Positions 1 through 6,363 of a DNA stretch of 32,642 bases are shown here, in pieces. The position numbers were made by a program, and so were the translations under genes. Origin of the DNA: Thermoguttaceae bacterium (GTDB lineage Bacteria; Planctomycetota; Planctomycetia; Pirellulales; Thermoguttaceae); the NCBI GenBank assembly GCA_017939795.1, contig JAGBAA010000057.1, positions 1 through 32,642 on the forward strand. The letters run 5' to 3'. The stretch's first letter is position 1; the number at the start of each line of letters is the position of its first letter. The notes beneath the pieces are model-generated. The model had not been told where the DNA came from, did not search any database, and saw nothing but the letters and a program-made list of their open reading frames with translations.

Positions 1-393
1 GATGGAGACGAAGCCCCCGGACTGGATGACCTGATCGACGCTCCGGCAGTCGAAAACGCTCCGGCGGACGAACTTCCCGCAAAAGAAAACGCGGACGAAG
101 TCCCCGGGCTGGATGACCTGATCGACACACCGGCAGCCGAAGACGCTCCGGCGGACGAACTTCCCGCGAAAGAAAACGCGGACGAAGCCCCCGAGCTGGA
201 TGACCTGATCGACACTCCGGCAGCCGAAAACGCTCCGGCGGACGAACTTCCCGCGAAAGAAAACGCGGACGAAGTCCCCGGGCTGGATGACCTGATCGAC
301 GCTCCGGAAGTCGAAAACGCTCCGGCGGACGAACTTCCCGCGAAAGAAAACGCGGACGAAGTCCCCGGACTGGATGACCTGATCGACGCTCCG
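1..393 (+). repeat. 87-bp in-frame tandem repeat, about 4.5 copies
   Basis: The string ctggatgacctgatcgac recurs at 22, 109, 196, 283 and 370, exactly 87 bases apart, so each unit encodes 29 residues. Copies are nearly identical and differ mainly at codons after GCT/ACA/ACT-CCG and at the Val/Ala and Gly/Glu positions before LDDLID. The array runs off the left edge, so the full copy number is unknown. High DNA-level identity suggests recent expansion by slippage or recombination. Confidence 0.95.
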
Positions 394-2103
394 AAAGCAG
401 GAGACACTGCGGAAGAGGCCGCCCTTCAGGATCAGGCAGTCGAGCAGGTCCTGGAAGCAAACGACGATGCAGAACTCGCGCCGATCCTGCGCAAAGTGAA
501 ACCGGAAGAGATCCGCGAGACCGTCGACAAAGCCCTGGAAGAAGTAGAAGTCGACAATAAAAGTGAAGAGATCAACGGCATCGTTTCCGATTCTCTGAAA
601 GAAGTGGACGAAGACGCAATCGAAGCCTCTGTGGACCAGGTCCTTGCCGACACGGAAACCGCCCTGAGCAGCAAAAATGAAGGAACGGCCGCCGTTTCGC
701 AGGAAGAGACCGACCTTGCCCTTCCGGAATCGGTGGACCAGGTCCTGGAAGAGGCGGACATTGAAGTTCCGGAAGAAACACCGGCTGAAGAACCTGCCGA
801 AGAGGTTCCGGTATCGGAAGAAAGCGCAGAAGCCGAAATATCTGCGGGAGGAGTTCCCGCGCGGATGGTAAAGCTGGCGGAACTGGATTCCATCCTTGCG
901 CTGCCGGAAAATGCCGATTTTGAAGCCCTCGTGCAGTACACGAACGATCTGGACCGGATCCGTCCCTCGGACCTGAATGTGGAAGATCCGGCCGTTCAGG
1001 AAGCGCAGATCAACGAATTTCTCCAGAAACTCTTCATAGCCCGGCTGCGCGCGGCGGAAGCGATGACGGCTCTGGAAGGTCTGACGGACGAACAGTGGGA
1101 AACTGCCGTTTCGCTCAAGGTACAGACGCTGGCGAATCTTTTCCGGGTCGACGAAACGCATCTGGAAACGCTCCGCAAATTCCGTGACGAGATCCAGCCC
1201 CGCGCCGATCAGGAACTTCTCTGGAACGTCGAGGCGGTCCTCATCCAGATGGAACTCTGCTCGTTCCGCGAAGAACCGGCTCCGGAAGTCCTGAAAAGCC
1301 ACGTCAAGACGCTCCTGGCTCACACGCGCAAGGGACTGGAGCTCGGATGCCTGAATCCCGATTTTGCGCTCACGACGGTCCAGATGGTCCTTTTGAGCGA
1401 AGAAAAACTCCCGAAAGAAGAATCCAGCACCCTCTTTGCCGAGGCGATCGAGATCCTGAATTCCTCTGAAGAGCAGAACCTCAAAGACACGGCAACTCTG
1501 CTGGAAAACATCCTCAAACAGCGGGAGATCCAGGGGAACGCCTTTGATTTTGAAGTCACGGCTCAGGACGGAAAAGTCCTCAAAGCCGGTGATTTCGCCG
1601 GAAAAGACCTCCTTCTGTACTGCTGCTCGTTCCAGTCTCAGGAACAGATCGCCGACCTGGGTCTGATCTACCAGATCTACATGGCGTACCACAGCAAGGG
1701 ACTGGAAGTCATCGGCCTGGTCAGCGGACCGAAGACCGACGATATGGACGCACTGCTCAAGCAGATCCCGTGGCCGATGGTCTTTGAAGACCCGAAAGAC
1801 GAAAATGCGATCCGAAACCGTCTTGCCGTCACGATCCTGCCGGCGAAGATCCTCATCTCGCCCGAAGGAAAGGTCGTGGACCCGAACATCACGCTCAGCG
1901 GCCTGATGCAGCATCTGGAAAAAGCTTACGGACCGGTCGAAAGCAGTGAAACGGAAGAGACGGAAGGAACCGCGGAAGCAGAAACTGAGGAAGAAGCTCC
2001 CGCCGCCGAAACGGAAACGGCGGAAGAAGTTTCTGCCGACACGCTCGGCACGGACACGCTCGGCATCGATGCGCTTCCGGTCGACACTGCCGTCGAAGAA
2101 TAA
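1..2103 (+). CDS. Acidic repeat protein with C-terminal degenerate thioredoxin-like domain (5' partial)
   Basis: The frame is open from the first base, so the N-terminus lies outside the window; an internal ATG at 496 is not the likely start. Codons 1-131 are 29-residue repeats rich in Asp, Glu, Ala and Pro (core GLDDLID). Next come helical segments repeating a [AST]V[DE]QVL-like motif (AVEQVLEAND, SVDQVLADTE, SVDQVLEEAD), then an all-helical region (bases about 850-1530). From about 1534 to 1935 there is an AhpC/TlpA-like thioredoxin fold: GNAFDFEV, LLLYCCSFQSQEQ, GLEVIGLV and the cis-Pro strand LPAKILISPEGKVV. The redox CxxC is missing; the aligned place reads SQEQ, so catalysis of disulfide exchange is unlikely. 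The tail after 1940 is acidic and low complexity. The true function is unknown; a scaffold or binding role is inferred. The YggU gene follows after 15 bases and is probably co-transcribed. Confidence 0.8.
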   Translation, partial: DGDEAPGLDDLIDAPAVENAPADELPAKENADEVPGLDDLIDTPAAEDAPADELPAKENADEAPELDDLIDTPAAENAPADELPAKENADEVPGLDDLIDAPEVENAPADELPAKENADEVPGLDDLIDAPKAGDTAEEAALQDQAVEQVLEANDDAELAPILRKVKPEEIRETVDKALEEVEVDNKSEEINGIVSDSLKEVDEDAIEASVDQVLADTETALSSKNEGTAAVSQEETDLALPESVDQVLEEADIEVPEETPAEEPAEEVPVSEESAEAEISAGGVPARMVKLAELDSILALPENADFEALVQYTNDLDRIRPSDLNVEDPAVQEAQINEFLQKLFIARLRAAEAMTALEGLTDEQWETAVSLKVQTLANLFRVDETHLETLRKFRDEIQPRADQELLWNVEAVLIQMELCSFREEPAPEVLKSHVKTLLAHTRKGLELGCLNPDFALTTVQMVLLSEEKLPKEESSTLFAEAIEILNSSEEQNLKDTATLLENILKQREIQGNAFDFEVTAQDGKVLKAGDFAGKDLLLYCCSFQSQEQIADLGLIYQIYMAYHSKGLEVIGLVSGPKTDDMDALLKQIPWPMVFEDPKDENAIRNRLAVTILPAKILISPEGKVVDPNITLSGLMQHLEKAYGPVESSETEETEGTAEAETEEEAPAAETETAEEVSADTLGTDTLGIDALPVDTAVEE

Positions 2104-2118
2104 AAGAAAGGAACGCCC

Positions 2119-2418
2119 TTGGACATCGCACTGGAACAGCGCGCGGACGGCGTTCTCCTCCCCGTGAAAGGCGCCCCGGGGTCACGCAGAAATGAACTTC
2201 GGGACGCTTCCGGCGGGATGCTGAAGGTCTGCTGCACGCAGATCCCCGAAAAAGGGAAGGCAAACAAAGCGATCGTGGAAGTCCTGGCAAAATCGCTGGG
2301 ACTGAAGCGCTCGCAGATCACACTCGTAAGCGGAGAGACCGATTCGCACAAGAAATTCCTCGTAGCGGACATCTCGGTCGAGGAGCTCCGCGAAAAAATC
2401 GAGTCGGTCCTCCAATAA
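2119..2418 (+). CDS. YggU/DUF167 family (UPF0235) protein
   Basis: The 99-residue product has the full length and pattern of the DUF167/YggU family: VKGAPGSRRNEL near residues 15-26, LKVCCTQIPEKGKANKA in the middle and a C-terminal VSGETDSHKKFLVAD segment. The family is small, alpha/beta and widespread; its biochemical role is not established. I chose the TTG at 2119 because an AAGGA Shine-Dalgarno (2108-2112) sits six bases upstream and the conserved core would be cut by the next in-frame ATG. It lies 15 bases behind the thioredoxin-like gene with no terminator between them, so the two probably form an operon. No hairpin terminator is obvious after it. Confidence 0.88.
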   Translation: MDIALEQRADGVLLPVKGAPGSRRNELRDASGGMLKVCCTQIPEKGKANKAIVEVLAKSLGLKRSQITLVSGETDSHKKFLVADISVEELREKIESVLQ

Positions 2419-2473
2419 AAGAAAAAAATGGGGAGAAGTGGGAGAAATTTAGACGTTTTCGCACTGCCCCCCC

Positions 2474-2501
2474 TTGAACTTATTTGGAATCCGGCTATAA
2501 T
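2474..2501 (+). promoter_or_regulatory. sigma70-type promoter of the PVC signature protein gene
   Basis: TTGAAC at 2474-2479 and a perfect TATAAT at 2496-2501 are separated by 16 bases. The predicted start of transcription is near 2508, giving a leader of about 60 bases before the ATG at 2567. Confidence 0.75.
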
Positions 2502-2566
2502 TCATTTTCTTGATTAGTGTATTTGGATTACACCCGTTTAATAATCATATTAGTGGAGATTCAGAG

Positions 2567-2788
2567 ATGACAATCGATAAAAGCCTGAAAGTCCGCGCTG
2601 CGTTGATGCGTACGAGAAGTGTTTTGACTCGTGCGGAACGCATTGAGAAACTTCAGTCATTGGATCGTTGGGCCGAAGGTGACAGTCCGGTTGGTCTGGC
2701 TAAAGTGCGCGTTTACAAACTGCAGATGAAAAAGAAGAAAAAGGAAAAGACCGACGACGACGCTCCGGCCAAAGGCAAGAAAAAATAA
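2567..2788 (+). CDS. PVC-superphylum signature small basic protein
   Basis: A 73-residue, very basic protein: MTIDKSLKVRAAL, then RTRSVLTRAERIEKL, DRWAEGDSPVGLAKVRVYKLQ and a Lys-rich tail (KKKKKEK, KGKKK). This matches the small basic protein family shared by Planctomycetes, Verrucomicrobia and Chlamydiae (model TIGR04137; described as the PVC signature protein). Literature on the family points to a nucleic-acid or ribosome-related role, partly from similarity to ribosomal protein L30; the sequence itself only shows the basic character. GGAG at 2555-2558 lies eight bases before the ATG at 2567; the frame is also open upstream from 2510, but that ATG lies at the predicted transcription start and has no ribosome site. 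The gene has its own near-consensus promoter and a strong terminator, so it looks monocistronic and highly expressed. Confidence 0.9.
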   Translation: MTIDKSLKVRAALMRTRSVLTRAERIEKLQSLDRWAEGDSPVGLAKVRVYKLQMKKKKKEKTDDDAPAKGKKK

Positions 2789-2814
2789 TGCCTTCCCTTT
2801 TCTTATGGAAAAAC

Positions 2815-2850
2815 AAAAAAGCCTTCACTTTCACAGTGGAGGCTTTTTTT
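2815..2850 (+). terminator. Intrinsic terminator after the PVC signature protein gene
   Basis: GCCTTCACT (2821-2829) pairs with AGTGGAGGC (2835-2843) with one G-U pair and a five-base loop. Flanking A6 and T7 runs extend the stem and supply the U-tract. Confidence 0.92.
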
Positions 2851-2898
2851 ATGAAATTTGTGCCCCGAACAGCCGAAAGTTTGCCTCTGACTGGAATA

Positions 2899-2941
2899 TT
2901 TTCCTGAAAATTTCAAAAAATTTTAGAAAAAATCAGGAAAA
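2899..2941 (+). promoter_or_regulatory. Inverted repeat and phased A-tracts upstream of the DUF1559 promoter
   Basis: TTTTCCTGA (2899-2907) and TCAGGAAAA (2933-2941) are perfect nine-base arms around an A-rich centre. A-tracts at 2907-2910, 2915-2920, 2927-2932 and 2938-2942 are spaced 9-12 bases, close to one helical turn. The block ends 15 bases before the -35 box. It could be an UP-like element, a bend or an operator; which of these is inference. Confidence 0.45.
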
Positions 2942-2956
2942 ACCCCCATACCCCTG

Positions 2957-2985
2957 CTGACATTTCATGAAAAATCGGATATAAT
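2957..2985 (+). promoter_or_regulatory. sigma70-type promoter of the DUF1559 gene
   Basis: CTGACA (2957-2962) and perfect TATAAT (2980-2985) are 17 bases apart. The predicted start is near 2992, leaving a leader of about 148 bases. I found no known riboswitch pattern in that leader. This promoter with its leader, the terminator at 2815-2850 and the upstream inverted repeat make up the 351-base gap between the two genes. Confidence 0.72.
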
Positions 2986-3139
2986 AAATAACATACTGTA
3001 ATTTTAAAAATTTCCGTTTTGACAGGCAAGACTGAACCTTTCCGGCTTTCCTGCGTAGTGCATAATAGCGTCATTGGGCGGGGACGTGCACTGGCCTGCC
3101 AACCATTTCGGACAGTTCAAATTCACAAGGAGAATCAGG

Positions 3140-4204
3140 ATGAGAAAGCTCGTCAATCGACAGGGTTTTACGCTCGTTGAACTTTTGGTCGTGATCGCCA
3201 TCATCGGGATGCTGGTCGCGCTCCTTCTGCCGGCCATCCAGCAGGCTCGTGCCGCAGCCCGCCGTATGCAGTGCCAGAACAACATGAAACAGCTCACGCT
3301 GGCTGCGCTGAACTACGAAAGCGCCAAGAAAAAGCTCCCGCCGGCCGGCCGCAAATCACAGGAAAACTACGACTGCATCAGTATTTTCGTGGAACTGCTT
3401 CCCTACGTGGAACGTGAAGCGGAATACAAGAGCGTTCGCAAACTGCTCAACAAACCGCTCTCCGGCGACCAGAAAATGATCGAGCTGGCCTCGCAGTCCA
3501 TCCCGGCGTTCCGCTGCCCGGGCACGTCCAACAACCCGACCGTTGACGAGACCGGTTCCAATGAAAACGCTCCGGCCGTCGCCAACTACAAAGCGGTCGT
3601 TGCCTCCACCATGGGCATGTACCAGGGTGCGATCGGACAGGGCGGTTCCGCTTACGGAAACAAAACGGCCTCCGCGGACGGCGCGTCCAAATTCGATACG
3701 TCCGGATTCAAACTCGGTGAGATCAGCGACGGCGGTTCCAATACGCTGCACATGACCGAATCCAACGAGCAGAACTACTCCCGCTGGGTCGTCGGTCTTG
3801 ATTCCGGCGTCTATACCTACTACGACAAAAAAGTCGGCGCCCCGGTCAAGAACGGCAACAATGCGTTCTACGCTCCGAGCGGATACCAGAACAATCAGAT
3901 CGGTTCCGACAACCCGACGTATGCCGACCTGACCCCGTGGACGAACCTTGACCGTGTCTACGAAGAAGGCGAAGACGATGCCGATCCGTACGAATGGTCC
4001 TCCCTGTCCAGCAGCAGCTTCACCAGCTCCGGCATGAACACGAGCGACGACAAATACGGTCCGTCCTCCGAGCACTCCGGCGTGGTCATCCACTCCTATG
4101 TCGACAACTCCGTCCACAGCATCAATACGGAAGTTGACCCGGCGGTCTACTTCTTCGCCACCACCCGCAATAACGGCGACCCGGCTCCGCAGCTTGACGA
4201 ATGA
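3140..4204 (+). CDS. DUF1559 protein with prepilin-type N-terminal methylation site
   Basis: The 354-residue protein starts MRKLVNRQ followed by [15 protein letters not shown] (residues 9-23). This is a type IV prepilin/pseudopilin signal with the G9/F10 cleavage site and Glu at +5, and the hydrophobic helix reaches about residue 31. The family signature [18 protein letters not shown] follows at about 42-59. Near the C-terminus, [20 protein letters not shown] (about 310-329) matches the conserved DUF1559 ending. DUF1559 proteins are strongly amplified in Planctomycetes and their function is unsettled; secretion through a type II or type IV pilus-like route is inferred. I chose the ATG at 3140 because AAGGAG (3127-3132) lies seven bases before it; the frame extends upstream to 3074 but without such a site. 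It is flanked by its own promoter and terminator. Confidence 0.93.
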   Translation: MRKLVNRQGFTLVELLVVIAIIGMLVALLLPAIQQARAAARRMQCQNNMKQLTLAALNYESAKKKLPPAGRKSQENYDCISIFVELLPYVEREAEYKSVRKLLNKPLSGDQKMIELASQSIPAFRCPGTSNNPTVDETGSNENAPAVANYKAVVASTMGMYQGAIGQGGSAYGNKTASADGASKFDTSGFKLGEISDGGSNTLHMTESNEQNYSRWVVGLDSGVYTYYDKKVGAPVKNGNNAFYAPSGYQNNQIGSDNPTYADLTPWTNLDRVYEEGEDDADPYEWSSLSSSSFTSSGMNTSDDKYGPSSEHSGVVIHSYVDNSVHSINTEVDPAVYFFATTRNNGDPAPQLDE

Positions 4205-4238
4205 TCTTCTGTCTGAGCGGGCTTTAGCCTGAAACACG

Positions 4239-4274
4239 AAACTCCGTCTGAAATCGCGTCAGGCGGAGTTTTTT
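4239..4274 (+). terminator. Intrinsic terminator after the DUF1559 gene
   Basis: AAACTCCGTCTGA (4239-4251) pairs with TCAGGCGGAGTTT (4259-4271) with one G-U pair and a seven-base loop, followed by more T residues to 4274. Confidence 0.92.
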
Positions 4275-4298
4275 CATTCATTCCTTCCAAACAGAATC

Positions 4299-4733
4299 AT
4301 GGACGAAAGCAAATTCAAGACCTACGACCGCGTCGGAGTCGTCGCACTGATCCGCCGCGGAGAGAAATTCCTCGTCATTCAGCGTTCCGAGACCGTCCGC
4401 GCCCCGCTGACCTGGTGTTTTCCGGGAGGCGGGATCGAACCGGGCGAAACGGAAGAGCAGGCATTGGTGCGCGAGATCATCGAAGAACTGGGTTTCTGCG
4501 TCACGCCGCTGGAGTGCGTCCACGAGTCCGAAACACCGTGGAACGTCTACCTCTACTGGTGGACGGCAGCCGCGTCGGATGAGGAACTTGCGCGTCTGCG
4601 TCTGGATCCGAAAGAGGTCAAGACGACGGCATGGATGACGCTGGACGAACTGCGTGCGCACCCCGACACGCTCCAGAGCAATCTCGCGGCCCTCGACATT
4701 CTCCAGGCCCAAATTTTCGGAGACGACGGCTGA
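4299..4733 (+). CDS. Nudix hydrolase
   Basis: The 144-residue protein carries a complete Nudix box (Gx5Ex7REUxEExGU) from G44 to F66: GGIEPGE, then RE at 58-59 and EE at 62-63, ending LGF. It is preceded by a typical first strand (VGVVALIRRGEKFLVIQR) and by WCFPGG. Members hydrolyse nucleoside diphosphate-linked compounds using Mg2+ bound by the box glutamates; the substrate cannot be told here. The ATG at 4299 has no clear Shine-Dalgarno and starts 25 bases behind the DUF1559 terminator, with no recognisable promoter between, so expression may rely on read-through or a weak site. It converges on the AAA ATPase gene, with only eight bases between the two stop codons. Confidence 0.9.
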   Translation: MDESKFKTYDRVGVVALIRRGEKFLVIQRSETVRAPLTWCFPGGGIEPGETEEQALVREIIEELGFCVTPLECVHESETPWNVYLYWWTAAASDEELARLRLDPKEVKTTAWMTLDELRAHPDTLQSNLAALDILQAQIFGDDG

Positions 4734-4741
4734 AGCGGGAA

Positions 4742-6091
4742 CTATTTCCGGCTCTCGATACTCAGGATCCGGGCGTCTGCCGCGAGGAGTTTCGGCTCGG
4801 ATCTTCGGTAATTCCGGATCTCTTCGATCAGAGCCTTCGCCTCGGCGAGCTTCCGGCGTTCGATCAGCTCAAAAAGTTTCAGGAGTTTCTTCTCCTCCTC
4901 CGGTTCCCGGGCCGGAACATCCATGAGATCTTCCAGAATTTCATTCGTCGTCATCCCGTACGACTCCTCCGGCCGGCGCAGTTCAATGATCCCGTCCTCA
5001 TTTTCTTCCAAAAGAAACACGCTCTCCGCGTACACGTGCCCCAAGATCTGCGGCGAATGCGTCGCGACGATGAACTGGCAGTTCGGGAAGACCTGCTGGA
5101 GCTGCGGAATGAGCGTCCTCTGTCTCTGCGGATGAAAGTGCAGATCGATCTCATCCACAAGGATGATCCCCTCCCCCTTCAGCGGGTCGCTCATCGTCGG
5201 ATTCGCGATCGCCAGCCGTCTCGCAATATCGCCGACCAGAGCGAGCAGACTTTTCTCGCCGTCCGACAGCTGATCGATCCGAAACGGCGTCCCGTTCTTT
5301 TCCGCTTCCAGACGCAGCGGGTCTGGCTGGATGGTGAATTTCGACAGTTCCGGCATGAACGCTTTCCAGGCATTCCGAAGTGTCTGAAGAGCCGAATCGC
5401 GATACTCTTCCGCAATCCTCCGCGTCTCAGAAGTCCCCTGCCCGGTCCCCGGCTGCGTCGCGGCCTGAACTTCCAGAACGAGACGGCGAAACTCCCGATT
5501 CTCCACATTTTCCCGTTCGCGAAACCATTCCAGAAGCACGCGGTAGTCCGCCCGGCTGGAAAGCGCGTCGGAATAAATGCTCATGAGCGAAAAATCGCGG
5601 TCCGTGTGCACAAAACGCGGGAATTTCAGCGCAATGCGGTTCGTCTGATAGTAAACGACGACGGGGACAGAACACTTTCCGCCCGTCCGTTCCGCTTCCT
5701 CCCGGATCTCGGACGCCAGAGCGCGAATACTCTCAAAATCACCGGAATCCGCCCTCTGGAGAATCGCTTCCACGCGGGGATCTTTCTTCCGGGATCTCAC
5801 CAGAGATCTCATGACGCCCCACGCAAAACGGCGTTCCGCATCCGAAAAACAGGCACGCAGCGCGGAAAATTCACGCCCTGCCGAGACATCCTGCGCCGCG
5901 ATCTCCTTCCCCGTATTTTTTCCGCTTCGGATCATGGAAACGAACCGGGAAAGCAAAATCGCCAGTGCATCCAGAACCGTCGATTTTCCCGCACCGTTGA
6001 CGCCGACAAGAACGTTCATTTGGGGATGAAGCTCAAGATCCATCGAATGGATGCCTCGGAAATGCGTAATTTGCAGGGAATCGATTTTCAT
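4742..6091 (-). CDS. AAA/ABC-type ATPase, COG3950-like (RecF/SMC-type P-loop protein)
   Basis: About 449 residues. The N-terminus MKIDSLQITHFRGI leads to Walker A GVNGAGKST (residues 30-38). An ABC-like signature LSDGEKS lies near 275-281, Walker B ILVDEIDLHFHP near 310-321 and an ATHSPQ H-loop near 341. This order fits the single-chain ATPases of COG3950 (AAA_21/AAA_23 type) with a helical insertion between the motifs. Relatives include OLD-like and PtuA-like ATPases of defence systems, but no nuclease, HNH or reverse transcriptase partner is adjacent, so a defence role is only a possibility. I chose the second ATG (6091): GGAG at 6098-6101 is six bases before it, and the first ATG at 6103 overlaps that GGAG. 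A promoter lies at 6149-6176. Confidence 0.88.
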   Translation of the reverse strand: MKIDSLQITHFRGIHSMDLELHPQMNVLVGVNGAGKSTVLDALAILLSRFVSMIRSGKNTGKEIAAQDVSAGREFSALRACFSDAERRFAWGVMRSLVRSRKKDPRVEAILQRADSGDFESIRALASEIREEAERTGGKCSVPVVVYYQTNRIALKFPRFVHTDRDFSLMSIYSDALSSRADYRVLLEWFRERENVENREFRRLVLEVQAATQPGTGQGTSETRRIAEEYRDSALQTLRNAWKAFMPELSKFTIQPDPLRLEAEKNGTPFRIDQLSDGEKSLLALVGDIARRLAIANPTMSDPLKGEGIILVDEIDLHFHPQRQRTLIPQLQQVFPNCQFIVATHSPQILGHVYAESVFLLEENEDGIIELRRPEESYGMTTNEILEDLMDVPAREPEEEKKLLKLFELIERRKLAEAKALIEEIRNYRRSEPKLLAADARILSIESRK

Positions 6092-6148
6092 AAAATACTC
6101 CATGGAATTCTTTCGGATCGGTCTGCGAAACTATCCTCTACTCCTAAA

Positions 6149-6176
6149 ATTTTAATGGAGAAATGGAAATTTTCAA
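6149..6176 (-). promoter_or_regulatory. sigma70-type promoter of the AAA ATPase gene
   Basis: On the minus strand TTGAAA (6176-6171) and TAAAAT (6154-6149) are 16 bases apart. The -10 box is part of the palindrome TAAAATTTTA (6145-6154). The predicted leader is about 50 bases. Confidence 0.6.
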
Positions 6177-6261
6177 GCCGTCCCTCCGCAAATGAGGAAA
6201 ATTTCGGCCCCAAAGATTCGTTTTTTCCCAAAAAATCGAAAAATCTTAACATTTTTTGGTA

Positions 6262-6278
6262 GAATTGGTGGACAATTC
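6262..6278. promoter_or_regulatory. Inverted repeat overlapping the -35 box of the YTV protein gene
   Basis: GAATTG (6262-6267) and CAATTC (6273-6278) form a perfect six-base inverted repeat with a five-base centre that covers the -35 hexamer at 6269-6274. Its position suggests an operator, but six-base arms can arise by chance. Confidence 0.35.
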
Positions 6279-6297
6279 AGGATCTTTGCGTCATAAT
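6269..6297 (+). promoter_or_regulatory. sigma70-type promoter of the YTV envelope protein gene
   Basis: TGGACA (6269-6274) and CATAAT (6292-6297) are 17 bases apart, each one base off consensus. The predicted start is near 6304, which supports translation starts at 6364 or 6382 rather than the upstream ATG at 6256. The direction is opposite to the ATPase promoter; A/T tracts at 6221-6257 lie between the two. Confidence 0.6.
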
Positions 6298-6363
6298 AGA
6301 GTTGGTGGTGCAGACTTTTTTGAGACGTCTGCCGGAATTCGGACGAAGGGACTTTACGATTCC

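Noticed and set aside
3019..3066. Second DUF1559 promoter from TTGACA (3019-3024) and CATAAT (3061-3066)
   Set aside because: The spacing of 36 bases is far too long, and no suitable -10 box lies 16-18 bases after TTGACA.
3074..3139. Upstream ATG of the DUF1559 frame
   Set aside because: It would place 22 polar residues before the prepilin leader; the AAGGAG site fits the ATG at 3140.
4631..6262. Plus-strand open frame of 543 codons opposite the ATPase gene
   Set aside because: The minus strand encodes all ATPase motifs; this frame has none and overlaps the Nudix gene in another frame.
6256..6363. Upstream ATG of the YTV frame
   Set aside because: The best promoter (6269-6297) lies downstream of it, and it would bury the signal peptide behind more than 40 residues.
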